DNA of 64,000 bases, taken from Bacteroides mediterraneensis (GTDB taxonomy: Bacteria > Bacteroidota > Bacteroidia > Bacteroidales > Bacteroidaceae). This document shows, piece by piece, positions 27,745-36,900 of this stretch. Numbering within the stretch: the first letter of the stretch is position 1; every line of letters starts with the position of its first letter. Location: positions 1 to 64,000 of the forward strand of contig NZ_JACJKA010000018.1 of NCBI RefSeq assembly GCF_016900355.1. Direction: 5' to 3'. Below the pieces are notes generated by a model. That model saw nothing but the letters and a program-made list of their open reading frames with translations, ran no database searches and was not told where the DNA came from. Made by a program: the position numbers and the translations under genes.

Positions 27745-29199
27745 ATGGAATTACGTATGCAGACTCATTTGCTTTTTGTCCTGTGGACCTGTGTGTTTCT
27801 TTTCTCCGGATGTGGTACTTATCCAGTGGAGGAAGAATCTGAAATGGTAGAGACCGTTGACTCTTGTGAAATGGATGTCACTTTATCCAATGCTTCGCTT
27901 TTTACTTCCCTTTATCCTTTACATCTTTATTTGTTTGATACGAAAGGAGAGTCCGTCTGGGAGGAAGAGATACAGAATCAGGCGGAGTGGCCTGTGTGGA
28001 CTCAACCTGTCGGAGACTATGTGTTGACGGCTATCTCCGGACTTTCTTCCGAAGATTACTTGCCGCCAATGAGTCTGAACTCCAGGCAGATGCTAACTTT
28101 TTCGCAAGGAAATCATGCCCATACGCCGCTGGTGATGGGGAAGAATTCGGTACGGCTGAGAAATGATGTCAGGGTATCGGTTTCCTTGTCATATGCAGTA
28201 GCTGCTTTATATCTGTCCTTTGAGGGGATACCTGATGAGGCGGTAGAGGTGGAAGCCCGTATTTCTCCTGTCAGTTCTGGAATCACTTTTGAGGGGAACA
28301 GGAGTAATGACGGTCAGTTTGCTTCTGTGGTGTGTCAAAAAGAGAAAAATGCCTGGAAAGCAGGCCCGATTTATATTCTTCCTTCCGAGAGTACTCAGAC
28401 GCATCTCTCACTCAATGTCAAGACAGAAACCGAAGAAACCGTATATGGTTATTTTTTCAATTATCCATTGGAGGCTGGAAGACCATATCGCTTTGTCAGT
28501 ACAGGCAAAGGGGAGATTACGTTGGAAGGAAATGCGGCCGTTCAGGACTGGGTGACAGAAACCTTTGAAGAATTCCCTTTTGAACATATGACGCAGGAAG
28601 ACGACTGGGACCAGCCGGAGGTAGAGGTGCCGGGAGAAGAGGAGGATGAGCCAAATGATGCTCCGGAAGAAGAGGAAGGAGGAAATGAAGATACGAATGG
28701 GGGTAATGAAGATTCGGAAGTAAATACGGGAGGTACGAACGAGGATGGAACAGTCGGCGGAGATTCCGATGTGTTAGTGTCTGAGGAGTTGCCTGAATCG
28801 GAAAGTATCTGGGGACCTTTCTTTGTGTGGAAAGTAGAGGCTGTTTCTGCAAACGAAGTCATCGCTACGTTGGTTTCTCCCCGACAGTGGTTATTGAAGA
28901 AAGCGGAGGCCATCCAGGTTTGTGAAGCGTATGAAGTGGACGGAATCACAGGATGGAGAACCTTTACGACCGAAGAGGCAAAAGAGTTCCGCGACCAGTA
29001 TGATGATACACTTATCACACTGAGCGATATGTTAGCAGATCATGGTTTGGATCGTTTTAATAAATATGATTGCCGCTATCTGTGCAATGATTGTAATACT
29101 ACTTTCTGCTTTTATAATACGATTGTAATGAAATCTGGGGAAACGCAGGATTACGCGTTGCGTTTAGTCAAACAGGTACGAATAGAAAAGGCAAAATAG
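27745..29199 (+). CDS. Fimbrillin-type lipoprotein (FimB/Mfa2-like), low-complexity acidic linker
   Basis: The 484-residue protein starts with a lipoprotein signal (LFVLWTCVFLFSGCG, lipid Cys near residue 23). The domain up to about 285 reads like the Mfa2/FimB family of type V pilus anchors: MDVTLSN, YPLHLYLFDTKGE, GDYVLTAISG, then a second beta domain ending in EITLEGNAAVQDW. Next comes a Glu/Asn/Gly-rich linker (about 290-350) and a C-terminal domain (about 355-484) with a Cys cluster around CRYLCNDCNTTFC that I do not recognise. It sits alone after trkA. A pilus-anchor or adhesin role is possible, but no other pilus gene is near. Confidence 0.6.
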   Translation: MELRMQTHLLFVLWTCVFLFSGCGTYPVEEESEMVETVDSCEMDVTLSNASLFTSLYPLHLYLFDTKGESVWEEEIQNQAEWPVWTQPVGDYVLTAISGLSSEDYLPPMSLNSRQMLTFSQGNHAHTPLVMGKNSVRLRNDVRVSVSLSYAVAALYLSFEGIPDEAVEVEARISPVSSGITFEGNRSNDGQFASVVCQKEKNAWKAGPIYILPSESTQTHLSLNVKTETEETVYGYFFNYPLEAGRPYRFVSTGKGEITLEGNAAVQDWVTETFEEFPFEHMTQEDDWDQPEVEVPGEEEDEPNDAPEEEEGGNEDTNGGNEDSEVNTGGTNEDGTVGGDSDVLVSEELPESESIWGPFFVWKVEAVSANEVIATLVSPRQWLLKKAEAIQVCEAYEVDGITGWRTFTTEEAKEFRDQYDDTLITLSDMLADHGLDRFNKYDCRYLCNDCNTTFCFYNTIVMKSGETQDYALRLVKQVRIEKAK

Positions 29200-29214
29200 A
29201 ATTCAGACATAAAA

Positions 29215-29252
29215 AATCCCGTCACCCGGCTGAAGGAGCCTGTGGTGGCGGG
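29215..29252 (-). terminator. Terminator of the DUF3109 gene
   Basis: A hairpin (TCCCGTCACC at 29217-29226 against GGTGGCGGGA at 29243-29252, one mismatch) is followed on the minus strand by a run of six T. It lies just after the minus-strand gene and just after the plus-strand lipoprotein gene. Confidence 0.75.
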
Positions 29253-29261
29253 AATATATCG

Positions 29262-29843
29262 TTAAATCAAGTGTTGAGCTTCCAGTTCTTTGGCCACGTT
29301 TTCCACTTCTTCATACCATGCTTCTCCGAATTTGCGGATGAGCGGTTCTTTCAGAAATTTATAGACCGGCAGATTTTCTTTTTTCCCCAGTAATACGGCT
29401 GCTTTGCATACATCCCAGCGATGATAGTTCAGTGCTTTATACGGGCCGTAGTCGCTGACACGGATGGGGTAGAGGTGACAGGAAATCGGTTTGTAGAAGC
29501 TACATTTCCCTTCGCGGAATGCTTTTTCGATGGCACAGTAGCAGAAGCCTTTCTCATCGTAGCAGGTAAACACACAATCTTTTCCGTTGACAATGGAAGT
29601 GACCAAGTCGCCGTCTTGGTCGGTGTAGACCACTCCCTGCCGGTTGATGACCTCCTGAGCCTCGGGCGAAAGGCTGTCCCATATCACGGGAAGCACTTCT
29701 TTCAGCTTTTCCACTTCTTCCAGTTCCACAGGGGCTCCTGCATCTCCTTCGATGCAACATTCTCCCTTGCAGGCATTCAGGTCGCACAAGAATTTCTCTC
29801 TGAAAATGTCCAGGCTTACTATTACGTCGTCAATCTGTACCAT
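29262..29843 (-). CDS. DUF3109 family protein, Cys-rich
   Basis: A 193-residue protein typical of Bacteroidetes with no known function. Near the start it has FLCDLNACKGECC (four Cys-type positions), and later DCVFTCYDEKGFCYCAIEKAF, GKCSFYKPISCHLYPIR and WDVCKAA. The arrangement resembles the YkgJ-like families thought to bind a metal or iron-sulfur cluster. I chose ATG 29843 (MVQIDDVIVSLD), which matches the family start; a GTG 18 bases upstream is possible but less likely. It is divergent from rnhB. Confidence 0.85.
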   Translation of the reverse strand: MVQIDDVIVSLDIFREKFLCDLNACKGECCIEGDAGAPVELEEVEKLKEVLPVIWDSLSPEAQEVINRQGVVYTDQDGDLVTSIVNGKDCVFTCYDEKGFCYCAIEKAFREGKCSFYKPISCHLYPIRVSDYGPYKALNYHRWDVCKAAVLLGKKENLPVYKFLKEPLIRKFGEAWYEEVENVAKELEAQHLI

Positions 29844-30005
29844 ACGTTCATTTTTTTGCACGGCAAAGATACGAATCTTCTGCCATATCCCGTTAGGTCT
29901 TGGTCGAAAATCGGTGCATAACCTTGGGATAACTTCTGTCTTCCAAAGGTGGCAGGCCGGGAAAAATATACTACCTTTGCAGTCCGAAAAAAGAAAGAGG
30001 TAGAT

Positions 30006-30608
30006 ATGTTGTTGCCCTATTTACATAAAGAGTTGGTGGAGGCCGGATGTGATGAGGCCGGACGCGGTTGTTTGGCCGGAGCAGTCTATGCGGCAGCCGT
30101 CATTCTGCCTCCCGGATTCCGCAATGAAATGCTGAACGATTCCAAGAAGCTGACGGAAAAGCAACGCTATGAGTTGCGTACGGTCATTGAGCAGGAAGCT
30201 ACGGCTTGGGCGGTAGGAGTGGTATCACCCGAAGAGATTGATAAAATCAACATCCTGAATGCATCTTTCCTGGCTATGCACAGGGCCGTTGCCCAGTTGA
30301 AGGTGGTTCCCCAGCACCTGCTGATTGACGGTAACCGCTTCAATCCTTATCCGGGCATTCCGCATACCACTATTGTAAAAGGAGACGGGAAATACCTGTC
30401 CATTGCGGCGGCCTCCATTTTGGCAAAGACCTATCGTGATGATTACATGAACCGTCTGCACGAAGAATATCCGATGTACGACTGGAAGAGCAACAAGGGC
30501 TACCCTACCAAGAAACACCGTGCAGCCATCGCTGCTTACGGCACGTCTCCTTATCACCGGATGAGCTTTAATCTGTTAGGCGACGGCCAGCTTTCCTTCG
30601 ATTTTTAA
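30006..30608 (+). CDS. rnhB: Ribonuclease HII
   Basis: Removes ribonucleotides from DNA:RNA hybrids and single misinserted ribonucleotides. The 200-residue protein has the metal-binding opening [14 protein letters not shown] (D16, E17), [36 protein letters not shown] and [13 protein letters not shown], all standard for RNase HII. ATG 30006 gives [19 protein letters not shown] and is preferred over the upstream open frame. A TACCTTTG element at 29972-29979 may be its -7 box. Confidence 0.95.
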   Translation: MLLPYLHKELVEAGCDEAGRGCLAGAVYAAAVILPPGFRNEMLNDSKKLTEKQRYELRTVIEQEATAWAVGVVSPEEIDKINILNASFLAMHRAVAQLKVVPQHLLIDGNRFNPYPGIPHTTIVKGDGKYLSIAAASILAKTYRDDYMNRLHEEYPMYDWKSNKGYPTKKHRAAIAAYGTSPYHRMSFNLLGDGQLSFDF

Positions 30609-30623
30609 GGTGTGGAAAACAAG

Positions 30624-30663
30624 ACAGCCTGTTAATAACCTGTCGAAGTTATTAACAAGCTGT
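30624..30663. other. Strong hairpin with DnaA-box-like sequences
   Basis: A 16-base stem (30624-30639 against 30648-30663, one mismatch) lies between converging genes. Each arm contains TGTTAATAA or its complement TTATTAACA, two bases off the DnaA box TTATCCACA, and the hairpin is flanked by TGTGGAAAAC (30611-30620) and TGTTGAAAAC (30661-30670). There is no T run, so it is a poor intrinsic terminator. It may end both converging transcripts in another way or bind DnaA; neither is shown. Confidence 0.45.
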
Positions 30664-30680
30664 TGAAAACTCTGTTCGTT

Positions 30681-30902
30681 TTACACTGTTCCCTGAATAG
30701 ACAGAAAGAAAAATACGCCTGTAGCTATCATCAGGAAACCAATCAGGGCGTAGAACCAGCGGGCTTGTTTCCGTCCCACATTTCTCACAATAAACTGTGT
30801 GTTCTTTGCCGTGAAAAACCAGTTCCAGTTACAGATGGCCGCCAGCAGGGACAAGAGCCCTACCAGGACAAACAAGGCCTGGATGAAATAGTGTACTCCC
30901 AT
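30681..30902 (-). CDS. Small two-helix membrane protein (Imm17-like)
   Basis: A 73-residue protein with two hydrophobic helices (about 5-26 and 48-70) and between them the conserved-looking NWNWFFTAKNTQFIVRNVGRKQARWFY. This pattern resembles the family called Imm17, named after predicted immunity proteins. No toxin gene is nearby, and it lies three bases after tsaE on the same strand, so a housekeeping membrane role is as likely. Its function is unknown. Confidence 0.6.
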   Translation of the reverse strand: MGVHYFIQALFVLVGLLSLLAAICNWNWFFTAKNTQFIVRNVGRKQARWFYALIGFLMIATGVFFFLSIQGTV

Positions 30903-30904
30903 TT

Positions 30905-31333
30905 TTAATCGTTATTCTCGTCGAAACGTACCGTGCGGGTACCGTCTTCGTTTTCATCGATGTGTACGCTGACCGCATCTCCCGGAAGCAACTCTTCAAT
31001 CAGTTCCGGCCATTCGATGAAGCAGAGTGCCCCGCTGTATAAGTAGTCTTCATAGCCCATGTCGTACACCTCTTCCAGTTTCTTGATGCGGTAGAAGTCA
31101 AAGTGATAAATCAGTTCTCCGTTTTCATCCGAACGGTATTCGTTGACAATGGCGAATGTCGGCGAGTTGATGACGTCCGTCACGCCCAGTTCTTCGCATA
31201 CGGCCTTGATAAAGGTTGTCTTTCCTGCCCCCATCTTTCCATAGAAGGCAAAAACCGTGTTGTCACCCATGGCTGCGATGAATTTCTTGGCAGCTTCGTG
31301 GATGTTTTCCAGTGAATCAATTTTTATTTCCAT
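30905..31333 (-). CDS. tsaE: tRNA threonylcarbamoyladenosine synthesis ATPase TsaE
   Basis: TsaE is the small ATPase that, with TsaB and TsaD, completes t6A37 on ANN-decoding tRNAs. The 142-residue protein has Walker [10 protein letters not shown] (G32-T40), the [10 protein letters not shown] block, HFDFYRI and [14 protein letters not shown], all family hallmarks. Size is normal. It precedes the small membrane protein gene by two bases and follows the metal permease gene by about 50. Confidence 0.93.
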   Translation of the reverse strand: MEIKIDSLENIHEAAKKFIAAMGDNTVFAFYGKMGAGKTTFIKAVCEELGVTDVINSPTFAIVNEYRSDENGELIYHFDFYRIKKLEEVYDMGYEDYLYSGALCFIEWPELIEELLPGDAVSVHIDENEDGTRTVRFDENND

Positions 31334-31386
31334 ATACTGTAGTTTTAACTTGAATGCTTATATTACAAAATTAGGATAAATCTCAA

Positions 31387-32208
31387 TTATTGTGCTCTTT
31401 TCTTGCGGAGCATGCAAAATAATTTGGCGGCTACATAAATCAGGATGGACACGAAAATGATAGCCGCTCCCGAAGGCACCCGCAGCTGGTATGACAGTAG
31501 CAACCCGCCCAGGCATCCCAGGTAACCGATACCGATGGAAAGCCAGATGATTCGTTTGAAACTGTAGGTGAAAAGGTTGGCCGTCATCTGCGGAAGGGTC
31601 AGCAGGGAAATGGCCAGTACGATGCCCACCATCCGGAGGCAGGCCACGATGGTCAGTGCGATGAAAGCCATCAGGGTATATTCGAAGGCACTCACGGGGA
31701 TGCGCTGGGAACGGGCAAATTCCCGGTCGAAGGCAATGGCCGTGATGGGCCGGAGAAACAGGGTGAAAAAGGCGGTAAGCGCCAGGCTCAACACCACCAG
31801 CAAAAGGATGTCCGCCCGCGTGATGGTCAGGATGTTGCCGAACAGGAACGAAGAAAGGTCGGGCGTGAAGCCGGGAGCTAAGAAGCTGAAGATGATACCC
31901 ACAGCCATGCCGAACGTCCAGAATACGGCGATGGCCGAGTCTTCGCGCATGTCGCTGCGCTTGCTGAGCCATTCCACGCCGAAAGCCGACAGCACTGAAA
32001 ACACTGCCGCACTCAGAATCGGAGAGATACCGGCGTAGAGTCCGATACCGATGCCTCCGAACGACGCATGCGTGATGCCTCCGCTGATAAAGACCAGTCT
32101 TCGGGTCACGATGTACGTGCCGATGATGCCGCAGGCGATGCTGGCAAAAAGGCTGCCCAGCAAGGCATGCTGGAAAAACGTATAATGCAACAATTCGAGA
32201 ATATTCAT
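31387..32208 (-). CDS. Metal ABC transporter permease (ZnuB/MntB family)
   Basis: The 273-residue protein has about eight membrane helices and belongs to the ABC-3 permease family that imports zinc, manganese or iron. Visible landmarks are the ISGGITHASFGGIGIGLY block, LVVLSLALTAFFTLFLRPITAIAFD, EFARSQRIP, and ALTIVACLRMVGIVLAISLLTLP (read in parts). The binding protein and ATPase genes are not adjacent, so they must lie elsewhere. Gene order around it (a small Cys/His membrane protein on one side, tsaE on the other) does not fix the metal. Zinc is the first guess. Confidence 0.88.
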   Translation of the reverse strand: MNILELLHYTFFQHALLGSLFASIACGIIGTYIVTRRLVFISGGITHASFGGIGIGLYAGISPILSAAVFSVLSAFGVEWLSKRSDMREDSAIAVFWTFGMAVGIIFSFLAPGFTPDLSSFLFGNILTITRADILLLVVLSLALTAFFTLFLRPITAIAFDREFARSQRIPVSAFEYTLMAFIALTIVACLRMVGIVLAISLLTLPQMTANLFTYSFKRIIWLSIGIGYLGCLGGLLLSYQLRVPSGAAIIFVSILIYVAAKLFCMLRKKRAQ

Positions 32209-32223
32209 GGGCCAGTGAGGAGG

Positions 32224-32643
32224 TTAGTGGAAACGGCGTTCCCCGACTATCAGGAACAGCTCGTCTTTCAGTTCGTCGGGAATCTCCACGCCACGGAGTT
32301 GCAGGCTGCGGCACCATCCGGCCACTTCCTCCTCCTTCATGGTGTACATGATTTCCCGGAATTCATCAATCTCTTCTTCCGTATAGGTGTCCGACGGATG
32401 ACCCTTGAAACGGTCCAGTTCTTCATCGTCGTAATACTCAATCTTTTTGCTGACGGCTGCCAACAGACTCTCTTTCTCGCAGACCTGATGCTGTCCACAG
32501 CATTCCCCGTCCACCGTCTTGACTTCCGGGGCTTCGGTCAATTCTCCACGGTCGATTTTCTTTTGTATGGAACGGTTATAAAAGTATCCGGCCACCAGTC
32601 CGAAGAGAACGACTCCAATTAATACAATGACTAAAATCCACAT
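32224..32643 (-). CDS. Small membrane-anchored protein with CCxxHxxC motif
   Basis: I do not recognise a named family. The 139-residue protein begins with one membrane helix (about 2-23, MWILVIVLIGVVLFGLVAGYF in part), then a charged linker, then a CCGQHQVCEK motif (about residues 48-57) that could bind a metal ion, and an acidic helical C-terminal region rich in Glu and Asp. It starts seven bases after aroA and stops 15 bases before the metal permease gene, so all three are probably one transcript. A role in metal handling is a guess from that place. ATG 32643 is the natural start; the upstream open frame is aroA read in another frame. Confidence 0.65.
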   Translation of the reverse strand: MWILVIVLIGVVLFGLVAGYFYNRSIQKKIDRGELTEAPEVKTVDGECCGQHQVCEKESLLAAVSKKIEYYDDEELDRFKGHPSDTYTEEEIDEFREIMYTMKEEEVAGWCRSLQLRGVEIPDELKDELFLIVGERRFH

Positions 32644-32650
32644 GATACAA

Positions 32651-33883
32651 TCAATTTTGAGTGAAATGGAAACCTGCCTTCTGCAAATCTTCCCAGAAAC
32701 GGGGATATGATTTGGAAACCACCTGCGGGTTGCGTACACACAAAGTTCCTTCCCGCAAGACTGTCGGAGCAAAGGCCATGGCCATGCGGTGGTCTTCGTA
32801 CGTATCGATGACCGGTGGGTTCTGTGGTTCGCACCGTTGGCCTGTCCATGAAAGTACGGAACCGTCGCTTTCTTCCAGCACGTAGCCCAGTTTGCGCATT
32901 TCTGCGATTAAGGCTGCCATACGGTCGGTTTCCTTGATTTTCAGACTTTGCAACCCCGAAAAGCAGAAAGTGACTCCCAACATGGCACACGTCACCACGA
33001 AGGTTTGCGCCAAATCGGGCTGGTTCACGAAATTGTACTCCATGTGCTTCACGCAGGAATGGGTCTGATAAAGCGTGACAGTCTGTCCTTCCCTTTTTGT
33101 ACCGACTCCCAGTTGCTCGAACAGTTCGGCCACCTTGGAATCGCCCTGCGGACTCTGATTAAAAAGTCCCGGAAGGCTTACGGTAGCATCCTGTGTGGAC
33201 AAAGCTACTATCTCATACCAATAGGAAGCCGCACTCCAGTCGCTCTCTATATAATAAGGTAAGGCCTGATAGGGAGTAGGTGCCACATGAAGGCTGCAAT
33301 CGGAAGTCCATTCCACTTCCGCCCCGAAATCCCGCATTACCTTCAGCGTCAGGTTGATGTAGGGACGTGACACGATTTCCCCACTGAGGGTCAGGTCCAG
33401 TCCTTTCTCCAGCATTGGGCCAATCATCAGCAAGGCTGAGATGTATTGGGAACTCACATTTCCCGGAAGGGTCAGACGGCTGCCTGTCAGGGTCCGGCCG
33501 GAAACTTTCAGAGGAGGGTAACCTTCGTTTTCCACATACTCGATGTCCGCTCCTAAGCTCCGCAAGGCATCCACCAAAATCTGGATGGGACGTTGCCGCA
33601 TCCGTTCCGTGCCCGTCAGAATATGCGTGCCGGGAGTTACCGAAAGGTAAGCGGTCAGAAAACGCATGGCAGTTCCCGCTGCCATGATGTCAATGACTTC
33701 CGGCATGTGAGCCAGTGCTTCGGTCATGACATGCGTATCGTCGCAGTCGGACAAGTTCTCCAGTTTGCATGGACTTTGTGCCAGTGCGTGGATAATCAGT
33801 GCCCGGTTGCAGATACTTTTGGACGAGGGCAACTGAATGGTTGCCTGTATATGTTCCGGGGGAGTGAGGGTTATGCACTTCAT
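32651..33883 (-). CDS. aroA: 3-phosphoshikimate 1-carboxyvinyltransferase (EPSP synthase)
   Basis: Joins shikimate 3-phosphate and phosphoenolpyruvate in aromatic synthesis. The 410-residue protein has the substrate-binding opening LPSSKSICNRALI, MAAGTAMRFLTAYL, GTERMRQRPI, PGNVSSQYISALLM, IKETDRMAALIAEM and YEDHRMAMAFAP. It is somewhat shorter than the E. coli enzyme (427), as usual in Bacteroidetes. ATG 33883 is preferred over an in-frame TTG six bases upstream. A TATCTTTG element on the minus strand (33913-33906) suggests its own promoter. Two small genes follow closely. Confidence 0.94.
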   Translation of the reverse strand: MKCITLTPPEHIQATIQLPSSKSICNRALIIHALAQSPCKLENLSDCDDTHVMTEALAHMPEVIDIMAAGTAMRFLTAYLSVTPGTHILTGTERMRQRPIQILVDALRSLGADIEYVENEGYPPLKVSGRTLTGSRLTLPGNVSSQYISALLMIGPMLEKGLDLTLSGEIVSRPYINLTLKVMRDFGAEVEWTSDCSLHVAPTPYQALPYYIESDWSAASYWYEIVALSTQDATVSLPGLFNQSPQGDSKVAELFEQLGVGTKREGQTVTLYQTHSCVKHMEYNFVNQPDLAQTFVVTCAMLGVTFCFSGLQSLKIKETDRMAALIAEMRKLGYVLEESDGSVLSWTGQRCEPQNPPVIDTYEDHRMAMAFAPTVLREGTLCVRNPQVVSKSYPRFWEDLQKAGFHFTQN

Positions 33884-33905
33884 GTTCAATCAAATCTTTG
33901 AATCG

Positions 33906-33913
33906 CAAAGATA
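33906..33913 (-). promoter_or_regulatory. Possible -7 element for aroA
   Basis: TATCTTTG on the minus strand fits the Bacteroides TAnnTTTG element and lies 23 bases before the aroA ATG. I found no clear -33 box at the expected distance. Confidence 0.3.
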
Positions 33914-33955
33914 CATAATTTTATGCACTCGCATCATCCGTCTCCTTATAAAATC

Positions 33956-36900
33956 TCATTCCTTTTCCGGAGGGGTACTGACGGGCTGGGAGGTATGGCT
34001 GGCGATGTATTCGCCCGGTTTCATGCCAAACTGTTTCTGGAAGCACTTGCTGAAGTACGACGGGTTGTTGAATCCCACCATGTAGCTCACCTCGTTGATG
34101 CGGTACTGGTTCTCCAACAGCAGGGAAGCTGCTTTCTTCAACCGGATAATTTGAATCATTTCGTTCGGCGTGGTGTTGGCCAGCCCTTTTATCTTGACGA
34201 ACAGTCCCGAACGGCTGATGCACAGTTTCTCGGCCAGAAAATCCACCGAAAGCTGGTCGTTGTTCAGGTTCTCTTCAATCAGATGGTTCATCTTTTCCAG
34301 GAACACTTTGTCGGTTTGGTTGGCGGCGATGGAATTGATGGAAACGGTCGGCATTTGCGAGAATTTCTGTCTCAGTTGCAGGCGCAGTTCCAGCAGGTTC
34401 TTGATGCAGGCTTCCAGGTATTGCAGGGAGAACGGCTTTTCGATGTACGCATCCGCCCCGCAGTTCATACTGGTAATTTTGGCCTCTGTGCCTGTCTTGG
34501 CCGTCAGCAGGATGAACGGGATGTGACTTGTCATCTGGTTGCTTCGTACCGCCTTGCACAGGTCAATACCGTTCATGTGCGGCATCATCCAGTCGCTGAT
34601 AATCAGTGAGACTTCCTGCTCTTTCAACTTATGCAGTGCCTCGGTACCGTCGGATGCCGTTACAATGGTGTAGTTGCTCTGGAAATGGGAGGACAGGAAA
34701 TGAAGCATGTCCTCGTTGTCGTCCACAATCAGCATGATGGGCAGCACTTTGGCTTGAGGGGTCGCATCATGCTGTTCGGGGATAATGTCTTCGGGTAGCG
34801 GGCCAGCCGATAAGATTTCTCCGTTTTCGGCAGCCTGTTTCTCTTGCTTTTGTGGGAGAGTAATGCTGAATACAGAGCCTACACCTGGTTGTGAGGTCAC
34901 TTCCACTTTTCCGTTATGAGCTTCCACGATACCTTTCACGATGCTCAGTCCGATGCCCGTGCCCGGTTTGTTTTCGGATGCCTGATAGAAAGGCTTGAAA
35001 ATCTTGCCCAGCTCCTCTTTATTCATGCCTTTCCCGTTGTCTTTCACCTGGATGGAGAACAACTGCTGTTCAGGTAGTGCCTCGAAACGGACCTCAATCA
35101 TATTTTGCGTATACTTGTTGGCATTGGTCAGTAGGTTGCTCAGCACTTTCGTAATAGCTTCCTTGTCCACGTCGGCATAAAAATCCTTGTCCGGATAGAC
35201 CACGGAGAAACTGACTCCTTTCTGGTGAAGAGTCGGGGAGAAGCGTTCGCACACGCTTTCCATCAGCTCTCGTATGGATTGCGGGGTGAAGCGCATCCGC
35301 ATCTCCTTCTGTTCCACTTTCCGGAAGTCGAGCAGTTGGTTCACCAGATAGAGCAGGCGCTGGCTGTTGCGGTCGATGATTTCCAGTTCCTGCCGCTCGT
35401 TGGACGGGATGTGGGTGGATTGCATCACTTTTTCCAGCGGACCGATGATGAGCGATACCGGCGTACGGATTTCGTGGGCAATCATGGTGAAGAAGTTGAT
35501 TTTTGCCTCGTGTATTTCTTTTTCCTTCTTGCTGTTCAGCTCGTCGATGGCCTTGGCATGTTTCTTTTCGCTCCGGCGTACCACGTAGCGCAGCAGCAGT
35601 CCGATGGCAAGGACAAACAGCAGGAAGTAGCCAATCTTGAACGGCAGGGAAAAGTAGAAGGGAGGATGTACGATGATACGGATGGAGGTACCTTCTTCGT
35701 TCCATACATTGTCATTGTTCGAGGCTTTGACCCGGAAGATATAAGTACCTGCCGGTAGGTTGGTATAGGTGGTGCTGTGCTGCGATTCTACATAGTTCCA
35801 TTCCTTGTCGAAGCCTTCCAGAATGTAAGCATATTGGTTTTTCTGTGGGGTACAGTAGCTTAGTGCCGCATACGTCAGGGTGATGACATTATCCTTATAA
35901 GGAAGGTGGATTTCTTTCAGGTGGTCAATGGCCTCCGGCAATATTCCTCCCTCCTGCGTTTCTATCTTTTTGTTGAAGATTTCCAGTCCGGTCAGTACCA
36001 CATTCGGTTTTTGGGTGTTCAGTTTCAGTTGGTGCGGATAGAAAGTATTGAAGCCGTTGATACTGCCGATGTAGAATTCTCCGTTGCGGGTTTTTAGGGC
36101 TGAGGCCATGATAAAGGCTTCACTTTGCAGTCCGTCACTCTTGGTGAAGATTTGTGTGGCTCTTGTGGTGGGCGTGTATTTCACCAGTCCCTTGGCCGTA
36201 GTGAGCCACAGACAGTCTTCTCCTTCCAGGATCGTATTGATACATTCGTTGGGAATCCGGAGCGGGTGATAGGAAAATGTGTCTTTAAGTGAGTTAAATA
36301 AGTAAAGTCCTTCTGCGGTGGCTATCCATAATTCATTTTCACGGTTGATGCATATATGGTTGATAGTGGGACAATCCAGTCCTTCTGGCTCGCTGTATTT
36401 CTTCCATATCTGATTCTGTGGGGAGAATTTAAAGACTCCTTTACCTTGGGTGGCAATCCAGATGTTGCCTTTGGCATCTTCTGCCATTGCAATAATCAAT
36501 CCATCCAGGTTCTTAACCTGAGTAAAACGGTTGTTCTGTGGATTATATAAGCATACCCCACTCATGGATCCGGTCCAGATTTGTCCGTGGCTGTCTTGAA
36601 ATAGGCAATAGATACTGCTTTCGTCTAGTCCGTCTGCTGTGGTATATTTTCTGATGTGTCCGGTGGAAGTTTGTAGAGCGTATATCCCGTCACTGTAGGT
36701 ACCAATCCAAAGTTCTTTTCCCGTATAGCACAAGGCATGGACATTTTTGTGGGTCAGTTGCTCCCTTCCGGGAAAGTTCACAAACTGGCCTTGAGATGGA
36801 GAAAAGCAACTCACTCCCGCATCGTCCGAGCCAATCCATATCTCTCCGTTTTCCCCTTCACAGAATCGGCTGATGATCTGTCCGTTGAAAAAAGGGAAAT

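Noticed and set aside
31358-32317. Second minus-strand frame over the metal permease gene
   Set aside because: Overlaps the permease in another frame; Arg/His/Pro-rich without membrane helices or motifs.
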